NCBI GenBank assembly: GCA_036782775.1
Contig: DAIPYJ010000004.1
Coordinates: forward strand, 34,519 to 98,518
Direction: 5' to 3'
DNA length: 64,000 nt
Source: CF-13 sp036782775
Lineage (GTDB): Bacteria > Chloroflexota > Dormibacteria > CF-121
A program made the position numbers and the translations under genes. A model generated the notes under the pieces. It was given only the letters and a program-made list of their open reading frames with translations. It ran no database searches and was not told the DNA's origin. Shown here one piece after another: positions 34,650-42,495 of this stretch; position 1 is the first letter of the stretch, and each line of letters opens with the position of its first letter.

Positions 34650-34683
34650 GCATCATTACACAAATCTGTATGTTTGTCAAGGC
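34650..34683 (-). promoter_or_regulatory. promoter element, copy 2 of 2 (T4SS-like cassette)
   Basis: TTGACA (34680-34675), 17 bases, AATGAT with upstream TG on the minus strand. It is almost identical to the element at 29269-29302 at the same spacing. This copy also contains a dyad ACAAA - 8 - TTTGT. It lies about 40 bases before the cassette's first ATG. Confidence 0.6.
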
Positions 34684-34715
34684 CAATACCATGGCGCCAG
34701 AGCGATACTGCGAAG

Positions 34716-35126
34716 GTGGCACTCAGCCAGGCCGAGGCGCGTTCCTGCGTCGAGGCGGCGTTAAAGCAGGCCGGCTCGCTGGCAATTCGCGTCAGCGTCG
34801 CAATCGTCGACGAAGGCGGCTATCTCATCGAGCTCAGCCGTATGGACGGCGCGCCCGCGCTGAGTCCGCAGATCGCCGAGGCCAAGGCGGCAGGCGCCGC
34901 GGTGATGGGGCGTCCCGGCGATGTGCTCGCCGATAACTACGAGAAGCGACCCGGATTCTTCGCGGCTGCCTCTTCGCTCGCGCGGCGCCCGCTGGTGCCG
35001 GGACTCGGCTCGGTTTTGATCATGCGGGACGGCCGGCTGATGGGCGCGATCGGCGTAAGCGGCGGACGGCCGGAACAGGACCTCGAGGTCGCCAACGCGG
35101 GTCTCGCCGCGCTCTCGCAGCACTAA
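34716..35126 (+). CDS. GlcG/HbpS-like (DUF336) protein
   Basis: 136 residues of the GlcG/HbpS family: VSVAIVDEGGYLIELSRMDGA, SPQIAEAKAAGAA and GAIGVSGGRPEQD. HbpS members bind haem or cobalamin-related ligands extracellularly; others are of unknown role. There is no signal peptide here, so it is probably cytoplasmic. A GTG start at 34716 is used; the nearby ATG at 34691 is in another frame. Confidence 0.82.
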   Translation: MALSQAEARSCVEAALKQAGSLAIRVSVAIVDEGGYLIELSRMDGAPALSPQIAEAKAAGAAVMGRPGDVLADNYEKRPGFFAAASSLARRPLVPGLGSVLIMRDGRLMGAIGVSGGRPEQDLEVANAGLAALSQH

Positions 35127-35141
35127 CCAGCCGATCGACGA

Positions 35142-36053
35142 TCAGCGAAGGGTGTTCTGAAGCGCCGCCGGCAGATCGCCGTAGGTAAACGTAAAACCAG
35201 CGGCCTGCGCTCGCGCGGGTGTTGTCTTGCGCCCGTGCAGGAGAAGGTCGGCCTGCCGGCCGAGCGCCAATCGAAGCATGAGAGCCGGTGCCGGAACGAC
35301 GGACGGTCGGTGCATCACCTGGCCGATGGCCTTGGCGACGTCACGCTGCCGGCGCACGTCGGGAGCCAGCGCGTTAAACGGACCGCGCAGGCTGGCATCC
35401 ATCAAGCCACGCTCGTAGAGCGCGAGCAGATCCTCGATGTGGATCCAGTTGAACCACTGACGGCCGTTACCCAGCGGGCCGCCAACGAACAACCGAAACG
35501 GAAGGACCATCAGCCGAAACGCCGCGGCGCCGCGACCAAATACCAGCGCGGTTCGTAGCCGAACGACGCGCACGCCAAGCGGCGTCGCCGCCTCCGCCGC
35601 GGCCTCCCACTGCTCGCAGACGCGAGCGAGAAACGAATCACCAGCCCGGTCGCCTTCGCTCACCACGTCATCGCCGCGATCGCCGTAGAAGTCGATCCCG
35701 GACGCACTGACGAGCACTCGTGGACGCCGCTCGGGCGGCGTCCTTCGCAGTGCGTCGACCAGCGCTCCGGTTGCCGATAGGCGACTCCCGAGGATATCGG
35801 CCATGCGCTTGTGCGTCCAGCGGCCGCCGCCGATGCTGCTACCCGCGAGGTTGACGATGGCGTCCGCACCGCTGAGCTCGCTGAGCCAGGGTCCGGCAGC
35901 CGTCTTCGCATCCCAGCTGACGGCGCCGACGATCGGGTTCGATGCCACGCGGGGCGAGCGGGTCAGGATGATGGCGTGGTGTCCCGCGTCTCGCAGGCGC
36001 TGCACGAGGCGGCGCCCGACGTATCCCGAGCCGCCGGCGACGATGATTTTCAA
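35142..36053 (-). CDS. TIGR01777-family NAD(P)-binding epimerase-like protein
   Basis: 303 residues. MKIIVAGGSGYVGRRLVQRL is the Rossmann GxxGxxG loop; AIVNLAGSSIGGGRWTHKRM, SASGIDFYGDRGDDVVSE and WFNWIHIEDLLALYERGL are characteristic of the SulA/YfcH-like (TIGR01777) family. The C-terminal DUF1731 region (FNALAPDVRRQ, RAQAAGFTFTY) is present. Biochemical role unknown. Confidence 0.9.
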   Translation of the reverse strand: MKIIVAGGSGYVGRRLVQRLRDAGHHAIILTRSPRVASNPIVGAVSWDAKTAAGPWLSELSGADAIVNLAGSSIGGGRWTHKRMADILGSRLSATGALVDALRRTPPERRPRVLVSASGIDFYGDRGDDVVSEGDRAGDSFLARVCEQWEAAAEAATPLGVRVVRLRTALVFGRGAAAFRLMVLPFRLFVGGPLGNGRQWFNWIHIEDLLALYERGLMDASLRGPFNALAPDVRRQRDVAKAIGQVMHRPSVVPAPALMLRLALGRQADLLLHGRKTTPARAQAAGFTFTYGDLPAALQNTLR

Positions 36054-36066
36054 AGACCGCCTCCCA

Positions 36067-36085
36067 CCCTCCCTACAAGGGAGGG
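36067..36085. terminator. 7-bp hairpin after the PocR-GAF gene
   Basis: CCCTCCC - TACAA - GGGAGGG, perfect arms, located between the end of the PocR-GAF protein gene and the start of the epimerase gene on the minus strand. Terminator-like but without a T-tract; similar in style to the palindrome at 32515-32533. Confidence 0.35.
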
Positions 36086-36137
36086 AATGATCGGGTCAGC
36101 CTCACCGTAACCCAGAAGCTGCCCTGCGGGAATCAGG

Positions 36138-37640
36138 TCAGGGCTTGAAGCTCTGCAGGCGGCGCTCGGTGCGAGCCTGTTCCAGGCTCTGCAATCCCTG
36201 CCCGATCAGCGCCAGGCGGTCGTCCTTGCCCCGCTCGCTGACGGCGACGCCGGTATCGACCGCCAGTCGAACGATCTCGCCGTTGGTCGTCGCCGCGTAG
36301 GGATGGCCTTCAAGCGCAGGACGCAACCGGTCCGCCTGTCGGACCGCGACGGCGCGGTCGGCCTCGGGGATCACGAGGCAGAACTGCCCATCGTGGATGC
36401 GGCAGAGCGTGTTGACGCGCCGGGTCTTGGCGCGGATGACCGCGACGAACTCGCGCAGGATGCGCGCCAGCCCCTCCTCGCCGTACTTGCCGCGCAGCAC
36501 CTCGAAGGCCTCGATCTCGAACACCACCATCGCCAGGTCGTGGTTGTAGCGCGAGGCACGGCTGAGCTCGTTGTCGAGCAACTCCTCCAGGTAGCGCGCG
36601 CTGTAGGCGCCCGACTGCCCGTCCAGCAGCGCCATCTGCTCGGCCTGGATTAGCTTGCGGCCCATCACCAGCGCATAGAGCCCTTCGGAGACGAAGCTCT
36701 CCAGCGCGGCCAGGATCTCGTCCAGGTCATCCCGCGGCTGCTCGAAGCCGACCACGATCGCGCCCAGGCTCGACTGGTTGCGCTGGTCCGGGATTGGCGC
36801 GCCGACGATGCTCCCCACCTTGACGGCGTCCTCCGTCAGATAGCGGCACCAGGCACTCTTCGAAATATCGGGGACCGTCACGCTGCGGTCGGCATGCTTG
36901 ACCCACTCGGCGATGCCCTCGACCAGCCGGCGCTTCGCGCCCATCAGCGGGTCGGGCTGCGGCTGGTCGAACGCCGACGCCAGGTCCGACCCGTTGTCGT
37001 CGAGCATCAAGACCAGGCCATAGTCGGCCCTTGAGAGATAGAGCACGGCGTCGACGATGTGCTGAGAGAGCATCTGCGAGTTCGACTCGGCGATCTCCGA
37101 CTGCAGCCGGCGCAGCGCGTGCCCAACCCGCTCCTTCGCCTGCATCTCGGCCAGCAGCCCGAGGCCCACCGACACCAGCTCGCCGGCGCCCAGCAGCTTC
37201 TCGCTGTCCTGCTCCTGGACCGCGTCGGCCGCCTGGATCAAGTCGTCGGGGAAGATCTTGAGCTGGAAGGCGAAATCGGCCAGCTCCTCGACCGAGTTGG
37301 TGGCGAACTTGACGGCGGGCGAGATCACGGCCCCAAGCTGAGCCTGCTTCTCGTTCCGGACGGGCGCGATGAAATGGCCGACCCCGGATTTGCAGATGCC
37401 CATCGTTTCCCCATCACGCTTGAGGAAATTCGGGTCGAAGTACAGCGGGCAGACCTTGCGCTCCTGCAGCAGCCGGCAGTAACGGGGGTAATCCTCGACC
37501 GCGGTCAGCGGGTGGGCGTCGAGGTCGAAGACCTGGAGCTTGAGGCCCGTCGAGGCGTGGAACCGGTCGACCATCCGGGCGAATTCCGGACTGCCGGCCA
37601 GGACGCCGAGCTCACCCTCTTGCGGTTCTACCTCCATCAT
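36138..37640 (-). CDS. PocR-GAF protein with degenerate GGDEF domain
   Basis: 500 residues. A PocR ligand-binding domain (about 18-165) has Cys residues at CRLLQERKVCPLYFD and SGVGHFIAPV. A GAF-like domain spans about 185-320. The C-terminal domain has the GGDEF layout (DGQSGAYSARYLEELLDNEL, DLAMVVFEIEAF), but the signature is HDGQF, so cyclic-di-GMP synthesis is unlikely. It may bind GTP or act as a sensor that recruits partners. Cytoplasmic. Alone on the minus strand, divergent from the ABC exporter. Confidence 0.8.
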   Translation of the reverse strand: MMEVEPQEGELGVLAGSPEFARMVDRFHASTGLKLQVFDLDAHPLTAVEDYPRYCRLLQERKVCPLYFDPNFLKRDGETMGICKSGVGHFIAPVRNEKQAQLGAVISPAVKFATNSVEELADFAFQLKIFPDDLIQAADAVQEQDSEKLLGAGELVSVGLGLLAEMQAKERVGHALRRLQSEIAESNSQMLSQHIVDAVLYLSRADYGLVLMLDDNGSDLASAFDQPQPDPLMGAKRRLVEGIAEWVKHADRSVTVPDISKSAWCRYLTEDAVKVGSIVGAPIPDQRNQSSLGAIVVGFEQPRDDLDEILAALESFVSEGLYALVMGRKLIQAEQMALLDGQSGAYSARYLEELLDNELSRASRYNHDLAMVVFEIEAFEVLRGKYGEEGLARILREFVAVIRAKTRRVNTLCRIHDGQFCLVIPEADRAVAVRQADRLRPALEGHPYAATTNGEIVRLAVDTGVAVSERGKDDRLALIGQGLQSLEQARTERRLQSFKP

Positions 37641-37816
37641 GCTGTCCCGGCCAAAAAGGCGTGGATTGACCTTCGAGGCAACAACGTCGTAACAGCCTAA
37701 AACCTGTCCGTTGCGCCCTGCCCTACGCCGAATTCAGGCCGTATTCAGCGAGCCAGCCCTCCTGACGGCATATCCTAGGGGCGGCCGGCCGCCGCGCGGC
37801 CCCTACACTGGTCCTG

Positions 37817-38581
37817 GTGCTCTCGACCAGGCTCCTGACCAAGCGGTACGGCAGCCTGACGGCGGTCGAGGACCTCGACCTGGAGGTGGGCCCGGGCGAA
37901 CTCTTCGGCTTCCTCGGACCCAACGGCGCCGGCAAGACCACCACCATCAAGATGCTGGTCGGGCTGCTCCGGCCGACCTCCGGCACGGCCCGCATCGCCG
38001 GCATCGACATCCTGGTCAATCCCGAGCAGGCCAAGGCGCGGATCGGCTATGTCCCGGATGCCGCCACGCTTTACGACAAGCTGAGCGCGCGCGAGTTCCT
38101 CGAGTTCTCGGGCGACCTTTATCACGTCGAGCCGCGGCTTCGAGACCGGCGGATCGAAACCCTGCTGCGCTTTTTCGGCCTGGCCGACCGCGCGAATGAC
38201 TTTCTGTCTTCCTACTCGCGTGGCATGCGGCAGAAGGTCTCGCTGACGGCGGCGCTGCTGCACGATCCCCAGGTCCTCTTCCTCGACGAGCCGACCGTCG
38301 GCCTCGACCCGCTGAGCGCCCGCCAGATGAAGGACATCCTGCAGGACTTCTGCAAGGAGGGCAAGACCGTCTTCTTGTCGACCCACATCCTGGAGATCGC
38401 CGAGCGGATGTGCACCCGGATGGGCATCATCGACCACGGGCGGCTGCTCGCCATGGGCAGCCTGCAGGAGCTGCGCCACATGGTGGGGCAGGACGGCCAG
38501 TCACTCGAACAGATCTTTCTCGAGCTCACCGGCAGCCATGAGGAAGACGTCGGCGCCGTGCTCCGGGGTCTCGAGGGTTGA
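37817..38581 (+). CDS. ABC transporter ATP-binding protein (ABC-2 type exporter)
   Basis: 254 residues. Walker A GPNGAGKTTT (about 34-43), Q-loop region YVPDAATLYDKL, signature SYSRGMRQK, Walker B LLHDPQVLFLDEPTVGLD and switch His in STHILE. It pairs with the permease that follows and overlaps its start. The GTG start at 37817 gives the normal N-terminus LSTRLLTKRYG. Substrate unknown. Confidence 0.92.
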   Translation: MLSTRLLTKRYGSLTAVEDLDLEVGPGELFGFLGPNGAGKTTTIKMLVGLLRPTSGTARIAGIDILVNPEQAKARIGYVPDAATLYDKLSAREFLEFSGDLYHVEPRLRDRRIETLLRFFGLADRANDFLSSYSRGMRQKVSLTAALLHDPQVLFLDEPTVGLDPLSARQMKDILQDFCKEGKTVFLSTHILEIAERMCTRMGIIDHGRLLAMGSLQELRHMVGQDGQSLEQIFLELTGSHEEDVGAVLRGLEG

Positions 38582-40266
38582 TGGCGGGGATCGTCGACGC
38601 GCTTACGGTGGGCTGGCTGCTCTGGCGAGCCCAGCTGCAGATGTTTCTCAACCAAACGGTGCGCAGCCGGCAGGCCGGCCGGATCGCCGCCACCATCGGC
38701 GGAGCCGCCCTCATCCTGCTCGCCTGGATCTGGGAGGCGTTCATCACCCTCCTGCTGGTCCGCGCGGCCAGTCGGTTTGGTGCCTCGGTCAACCTGGTCT
38801 CGCTCTTGAGCCTCGGGTTTTTCGCCTACACCGGCGTGCTGGTCTTCAGCAGCCTCGTCTTCAGCCTCAACGCCTTGTTACTGAACCCTGATCTTGATCT
38901 GCTGCTGGTCGCGCCGCGCCGCGTGGAAAGCATCCTCGGCGGCCGCATGGTCGTCCAGGTCATCCGGCTGATGTTGCTTGGCCTGCTCTTCACCGCTCCC
39001 GCGCTGATCGTGCTCGCCCTGGCCAGCCACGACCCGCTGATTCCGCTGGGCTTCGCGCTTGTCTACTTGCTCTATCCGGTCTACATCGTGGTGCTGATCT
39101 CACTGCTGAGCCTGCTGTTGGTTCGCGTGATTCCGGCCGGTCGGGGCCGCGAGCTGCTCACCTTGCTTGGCGTCGGGCTGGCGGTGGGGATCAACCTGCT
39201 CAACTTCCTCGTCAACCCGGCGTTGCGCGCCCCGGGCCCCGGACAGCGACCGCGCTTCCGCCCGACGCTGCCGGATATCCCCGCCGCCTCGTCCCCCTGG
39301 CTGCCCTCCGGTTGGGCTGGGCGAGCCGGCGCGGCGATCCTCAGTAGCAACTGGCTGGCGGCGGTCGAATGGATGAGCCTGCTGCTGGTCGTGTCGGCCC
39401 TCCTCTTCGCCGGCGGTGCCATGCTGAGCGGCCGGCTGTATCTGGCCGGTTGGGTTCAGGCGGTGCGCCCGAGACGGCACGCTCCGCGGCAGGTGACTCG
39501 CCGTGCCCCGGGCCGGCGTCTCGCGCTGCTTGGCCCGGTGGAAGCCGGCATCGTCGTCAAAGACTGGCGCATGCGAACCCGGGACCTTGCCCAGCTGGTG
39601 CGCTTTGTGATGCCGGTCGTGTTTCTCGTCCTGATTTTCGGGCTCCGATTTCCGAGGACCCTCGATGCCGTCCAGCAGCTTGGCCAGGGGCCGGTTGCCG
39701 CCACCCTCGGGCTGGTGCCCGCCTGGATCCTGCTGTTCTCCCTGGCTCTCTCGCTGGGCTTGACGGCCGTCAGCCTCGAGGGCAAGAGCATCTGGATCTT
39801 CGCGGCATCGCCGAATACCACGCTGAGCCTGCTCGAGGCGAAATGCTGGTCGACGGCGATCCCCACTGCCGCGGTGATCGGCATCGTGACGCTCGTCGCC
39901 GAAGCGGTGATCCGTCCGGGTCTTGGCTGGGCTGTGGCCGCCGTCATCGCCGCCGTCGCCCTTTCCGCGGGCGTGACCGGCATCATGGTCGGCCTTGGGG
40001 CGATGTTCGCCCGCTTCGACTGGACCGATGCCCGCCGGATGATGCACCCCGCCGGACTTTTTCTCGGGATGTTCGCCTTCGGCATCGTCAGCATCGGCAC
40101 TGCGGCGCTGTTCGGCATCTCGCTCGCGATCGCGAGCATCACACGCTTCCCGGTGGTAACGACCTGGCTCGGCGCGATGCTGATCGCCGTCGGCGCCACG
40201 GCGGCGGCTGCCGCGCTCAGCCTCTTGATCGGCAACGCACGGCTGCGCGGCTTAGAGCTCGGCTGA
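38581..40266 (+). CDS. ABC-2-like exporter permease
   Basis: 561 residues with about 12 hydrophobic segments and a long basic loop around 290-325 (VRPRRHAPRQVTRRAPGRR). It starts on the stop of the ATPase gene (TGATG). It resembles the large two-fold-repeat exporters rather than the short 6-helix ABC-2 type. Its last 15 bases overlap the convergent thymidine kinase gene. Substrate unknown. Confidence 0.8.
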   Translation: MAGIVDALTVGWLLWRAQLQMFLNQTVRSRQAGRIAATIGGAALILLAWIWEAFITLLLVRAASRFGASVNLVSLLSLGFFAYTGVLVFSSLVFSLNALLLNPDLDLLLVAPRRVESILGGRMVVQVIRLMLLGLLFTAPALIVLALASHDPLIPLGFALVYLLYPVYIVVLISLLSLLLVRVIPAGRGRELLTLLGVGLAVGINLLNFLVNPALRAPGPGQRPRFRPTLPDIPAASSPWLPSGWAGRAGAAILSSNWLAAVEWMSLLLVVSALLFAGGAMLSGRLYLAGWVQAVRPRRHAPRQVTRRAPGRRLALLGPVEAGIVVKDWRMRTRDLAQLVRFVMPVVFLVLIFGLRFPRTLDAVQQLGQGPVAATLGLVPAWILLFSLALSLGLTAVSLEGKSIWIFAASPNTTLSLLEAKCWSTAIPTAAVIGIVTLVAEAVIRPGLGWAVAAVIAAVALSAGVTGIMVGLGAMFARFDWTDARRMMHPAGLFLGMFAFGIVSIGTAALFGISLAIASITRFPVVTTWLGAMLIAVGATAAAAALSLLIGNARLRGLELG

Positions 40267-41415
40267 CTCCTCGACCGGAACGTCGGCTGGCTCGGGCACA
40301 GCGGCGGCGCCGATCCTGTGATGGTGGCGGCAGCGCGCCTGGTAACTGGCCGCGCCTCCGACCACGACCAGCGGCGCGTCGGAGGCGGCCGGCGCGCCGT
40401 CGACCAGCCGCTGCGTTCGCGTTGCCTGTCGCGAGCCGCAGCCCGGGTACTGACAGGACGCCTGCAGCTTGGTCAGCCGATCGGCGTAGGCGGCCAGCAG
40501 CGGCATGGGGCCGAACGGGCGCGCCAGAAAGTCGAGGTCAAGGCCGGCGACGATGACGTGACGGCCGCGGTTGGCGAGATCCTCGACCAGCGCGACCAGC
40601 GCATCATCGAAAAACTGCGCCTCGTCGATGCCGATGACGCGCGTGTCGTCTTCCAACTGTGCACCAATCGCTTCGACGTCGGGGACCGCGATCGCGGGAA
40701 AGCGGATTTGCCGGTGCGATGCGACGGCTTCAATCGCATAGCGATCATCGAGCGCCGGCTTGAACGCCTGAGCCGCCTGGCCGGCGTAGCGCGCCTGGTC
40801 GAGACGGCGGATCAGTTCCTGAGTCTTGCCGCTGAACATGCAGCCGCTGATCAGGTCGAGGCTGCCCGATGGCTCGTCGAACCAGATTTCCTGGAAGCTC
40901 GGCTCGCGCGGCGCGGGCGTGTGATGCCGGCGGCAAACCGGCAGAAACCGCTGCGGCGTCCCATTGATCGGCCGAAACTGCTGCGTCCGGCTGGCCAGGT
41001 TGCGGCAGCCGGGCTGGGCGCAGACCCCGTCATCCAGCTTCAACGCGAAGTCCGCCGTGCACAGCAATGACGGCATCGGTCCGGCGGGTTGCGCCTCGAC
41101 GTCGAGTTCCCAGCCTGCCACCACGACATCGACCCGGTGCACCGTGGCCAGCGCGTCGAGAACCGGAATCAATCGGTCGTCGTACTGCTGCGCGCCATCG
41201 ACCGCAACCAGCTCGGTCGCAGGATCGACCTGATCGATCAGCTGATTCGCATCGTCGATCGCCGCCAATCGCTGCGTCTGCCGTCCCTGCCGCTGCGCGC
41301 GCTCGACATCGGCCTCGAGCTTCTTCGTCTTTCCTGAGTGCGTTGGTCCGGAGTAGACGGTGAGACTGCCGAGGCGGCGGCGTTCGCGGTCCTCGCGGTA
41401 GCGCTCGTCGATCAT
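40252..41415 (-). CDS. tandem-duplicated thymidine kinase (type II) with degenerate first copy
   Basis: 387 residues, about twice the usual 190-200. Copy 2 (about 183-375) is intact: Walker A SGCMFSGKT (190-198), IDEAQFFDD with the catalytic Glu (263-271), and zinc ligands Cys321, Cys326, Cys362 and His364-366. Copy 1 (about 15-175) keeps Walker A SGPTHSGKT (22-30) and zinc-type Cys132, Cys137, Cys161 and His164-165. In copy 1, DEAQF is replaced by DGAQQYDD (73-80), which loses the catalytic Glu. So one half phosphorylates thymidine and the other is probably structural or regulatory. Confidence 0.87.
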   Translation of the reverse strand: MIDERYREDRERRRLGSLTVYSGPTHSGKTKKLEADVERAQRQGRQTQRLAAIDDANQLIDQVDPATELVAVDGAQQYDDRLIPVLDALATVHRVDVVVAGWELDVEAQPAGPMPSLLCTADFALKLDDGVCAQPGCRNLASRTQQFRPINGTPQRFLPVCRRHHTPAPREPSFQEIWFDEPSGSLDLISGCMFSGKTQELIRRLDQARYAGQAAQAFKPALDDRYAIEAVASHRQIRFPAIAVPDVEAIGAQLEDDTRVIGIDEAQFFDDALVALVEDLANRGRHVIVAGLDLDFLARPFGPMPLLAAYADRLTKLQASCQYPGCGSRQATRTQRLVDGAPAASDAPLVVVGGAASYQARCRHHHRIGAAAVPEPADVPVEESAEL

Positions 41416-41562
41416 CGTTTGTAGATTACGGTCCGACTATGGTTTGGCTCCGAACCTGCCTAGGCGTGCGGAAGACGACCGGCGGTCGGGCTCATTGGCT
41501 GTTGCTGTGGGGATTTTCCATCGTGTTCTTGCGCCGAACATGTTCGCGGCGGCTCTTTCGCC

Positions 41563-41754
41563 TCACATGTCATGAGATTTGAACTTGAAGCAGCCCGCCG
41601 AATTCACCCGATGGCGCGACCCGCTGTCACAAATTGGGCAGCAATAAAATTCACGTCCGAGTTTGACCTTCCATATATTCCCAACAGGTCGATTGTGTGC
41701 TAACGAGTCTGTTTGGTTGGCTACAGTAAATCGAGCCGTAAGCTCGGAGTACAG
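41563..41754 (-). CDS. possible small zinc-knuckle protein or gene remnant
   Basis: An open frame of 63 codons encoding segments such as ANQTDSLAHNRPVGNIWKVK and FYCCPICDSGSRHR, with a CPIC pair and a later Cys. There is no ATG, GTG or TTG at its beginning; a CTG lies at 41754. Codon use is AT-richer than average, like the adjacent island. It may be a real small protein or the 3' remnant of a larger gene. The rest of 41416-41562 and 41755-41886 holds no recognisable gene. Confidence 0.25.
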   Translation of the reverse strand: MYSELTARFTVANQTDSLAHNRPVGNIWKVKLGREFYCCPICDSGSRHRVNSAGCFKFKSHDM

Positions 41755-41886
41755 CTGCTAGTACCATCCAGTCGCACAATCTTCTGTCCGTAAAAATTTT
41801 CGTCCGGGTCGTCACGCCGAGTCATCGTGGTTGACTGGCACGGGCCGTCCCGTTTAGGCTGTCTTAAAGTCGGCGACAACTCAACC

Positions 41887-41914
41887 AGTCACAATTCGGT
41901 GCCGAATTGTGACT
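41887..41914. repeat. perfect inverted repeat, 13-bp arms
   Basis: AGTCACAATTCGG - TG - CCGAATTGTGACT. The arms are perfect with a 2-base centre and no T-tract, so it looks like an operator or a mobile-element end rather than a terminator. It marks the left side of the AT-richer island containing the secreted protease. Confidence 0.6.
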
Positions 41915-42010
41915 GAGTAGTGCCAATTGAGGGCCTCAACTTGAATAGCCTTGATTATGTTGAAAGTCGGCATTTCGTGGGAGTCGAATCCGCCTCTTCG
42001 GCACCGCTCA

Positions 42011-42457
42011 ATGACAACAGGCGGACGGGCTTCTCGCCTTGCACTCTGGTCGCTTCTGGCTGCGGCCACACTGCTGTTCGCCTTCATAGGTGTTTTGGGA
42101 AATGGGTCGCACCAGATGCGCCATTACCGCCTGCCCACAGCACATTCCGCAGTGCCGGGGCTCGGGTTCGATAGCGGCGCCGAGGGCGTACTTGGCGGGA
42201 CGACGAGTCCAAGCGGTCGAGCTTGCTTTTGGCTTGGGACCGGCCAAGAGCAACAGGTGCTCATATGGCCCGACAACTTCTACGCTACCGCAAGCCCACT
42301 CGCCGTATTGGATGGACAAGGCCACCTCGCGGCAACTGCCGGCGAATACGTCGTGTTACGCGGGGGCCTTGCGCCGGACACTGCCGTGAGGTGGCCAGGC
42401 TGTCCAGTCACAAGTAGCCAATTTGTTGTTGCGGAGGTGGTGACCAGCGGTACTTAA
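42011..42457 (+). CDS. membrane-anchored or secreted protein of unknown function
   Basis: 148 residues from the ATG at 42011; other ATGs at 41951/41957 add about 20 residues that look non-signal-like. N-terminal hydrophobic helix (LALWSLLAAATLLFAFIGVLG), then a beta-rich extracellular part with GLGFDSGAEGVLGG and FWLGTGQEQQVLIW. Codon use is less GC-biased than the rest of the window. It is 38 bases before the protease gene and probably co-transcribed with it. Confidence 0.55.
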   Translation: MTTGGRASRLALWSLLAAATLLFAFIGVLGNGSHQMRHYRLPTAHSAVPGLGFDSGAEGVLGGTTSPSGRACFWLGTGQEQQVLIWPDNFYATASPLAVLDGQGHLAATAGEYVVLRGGLAPDTAVRWPGCPVTSSQFVVAEVVTSGT

Positions 42458-42495
42458 CGCCCGTTATTGATCGGTTTCTCTTAAGAGGTTTGGGG

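Noticed and set aside
39100..40047. Minus-strand frame of 315 codons opposite the ABC permease gene
   Set aside because: Rich in Arg/Gly/His/Gln with no domain; the plus strand encodes a clear polytopic permease.
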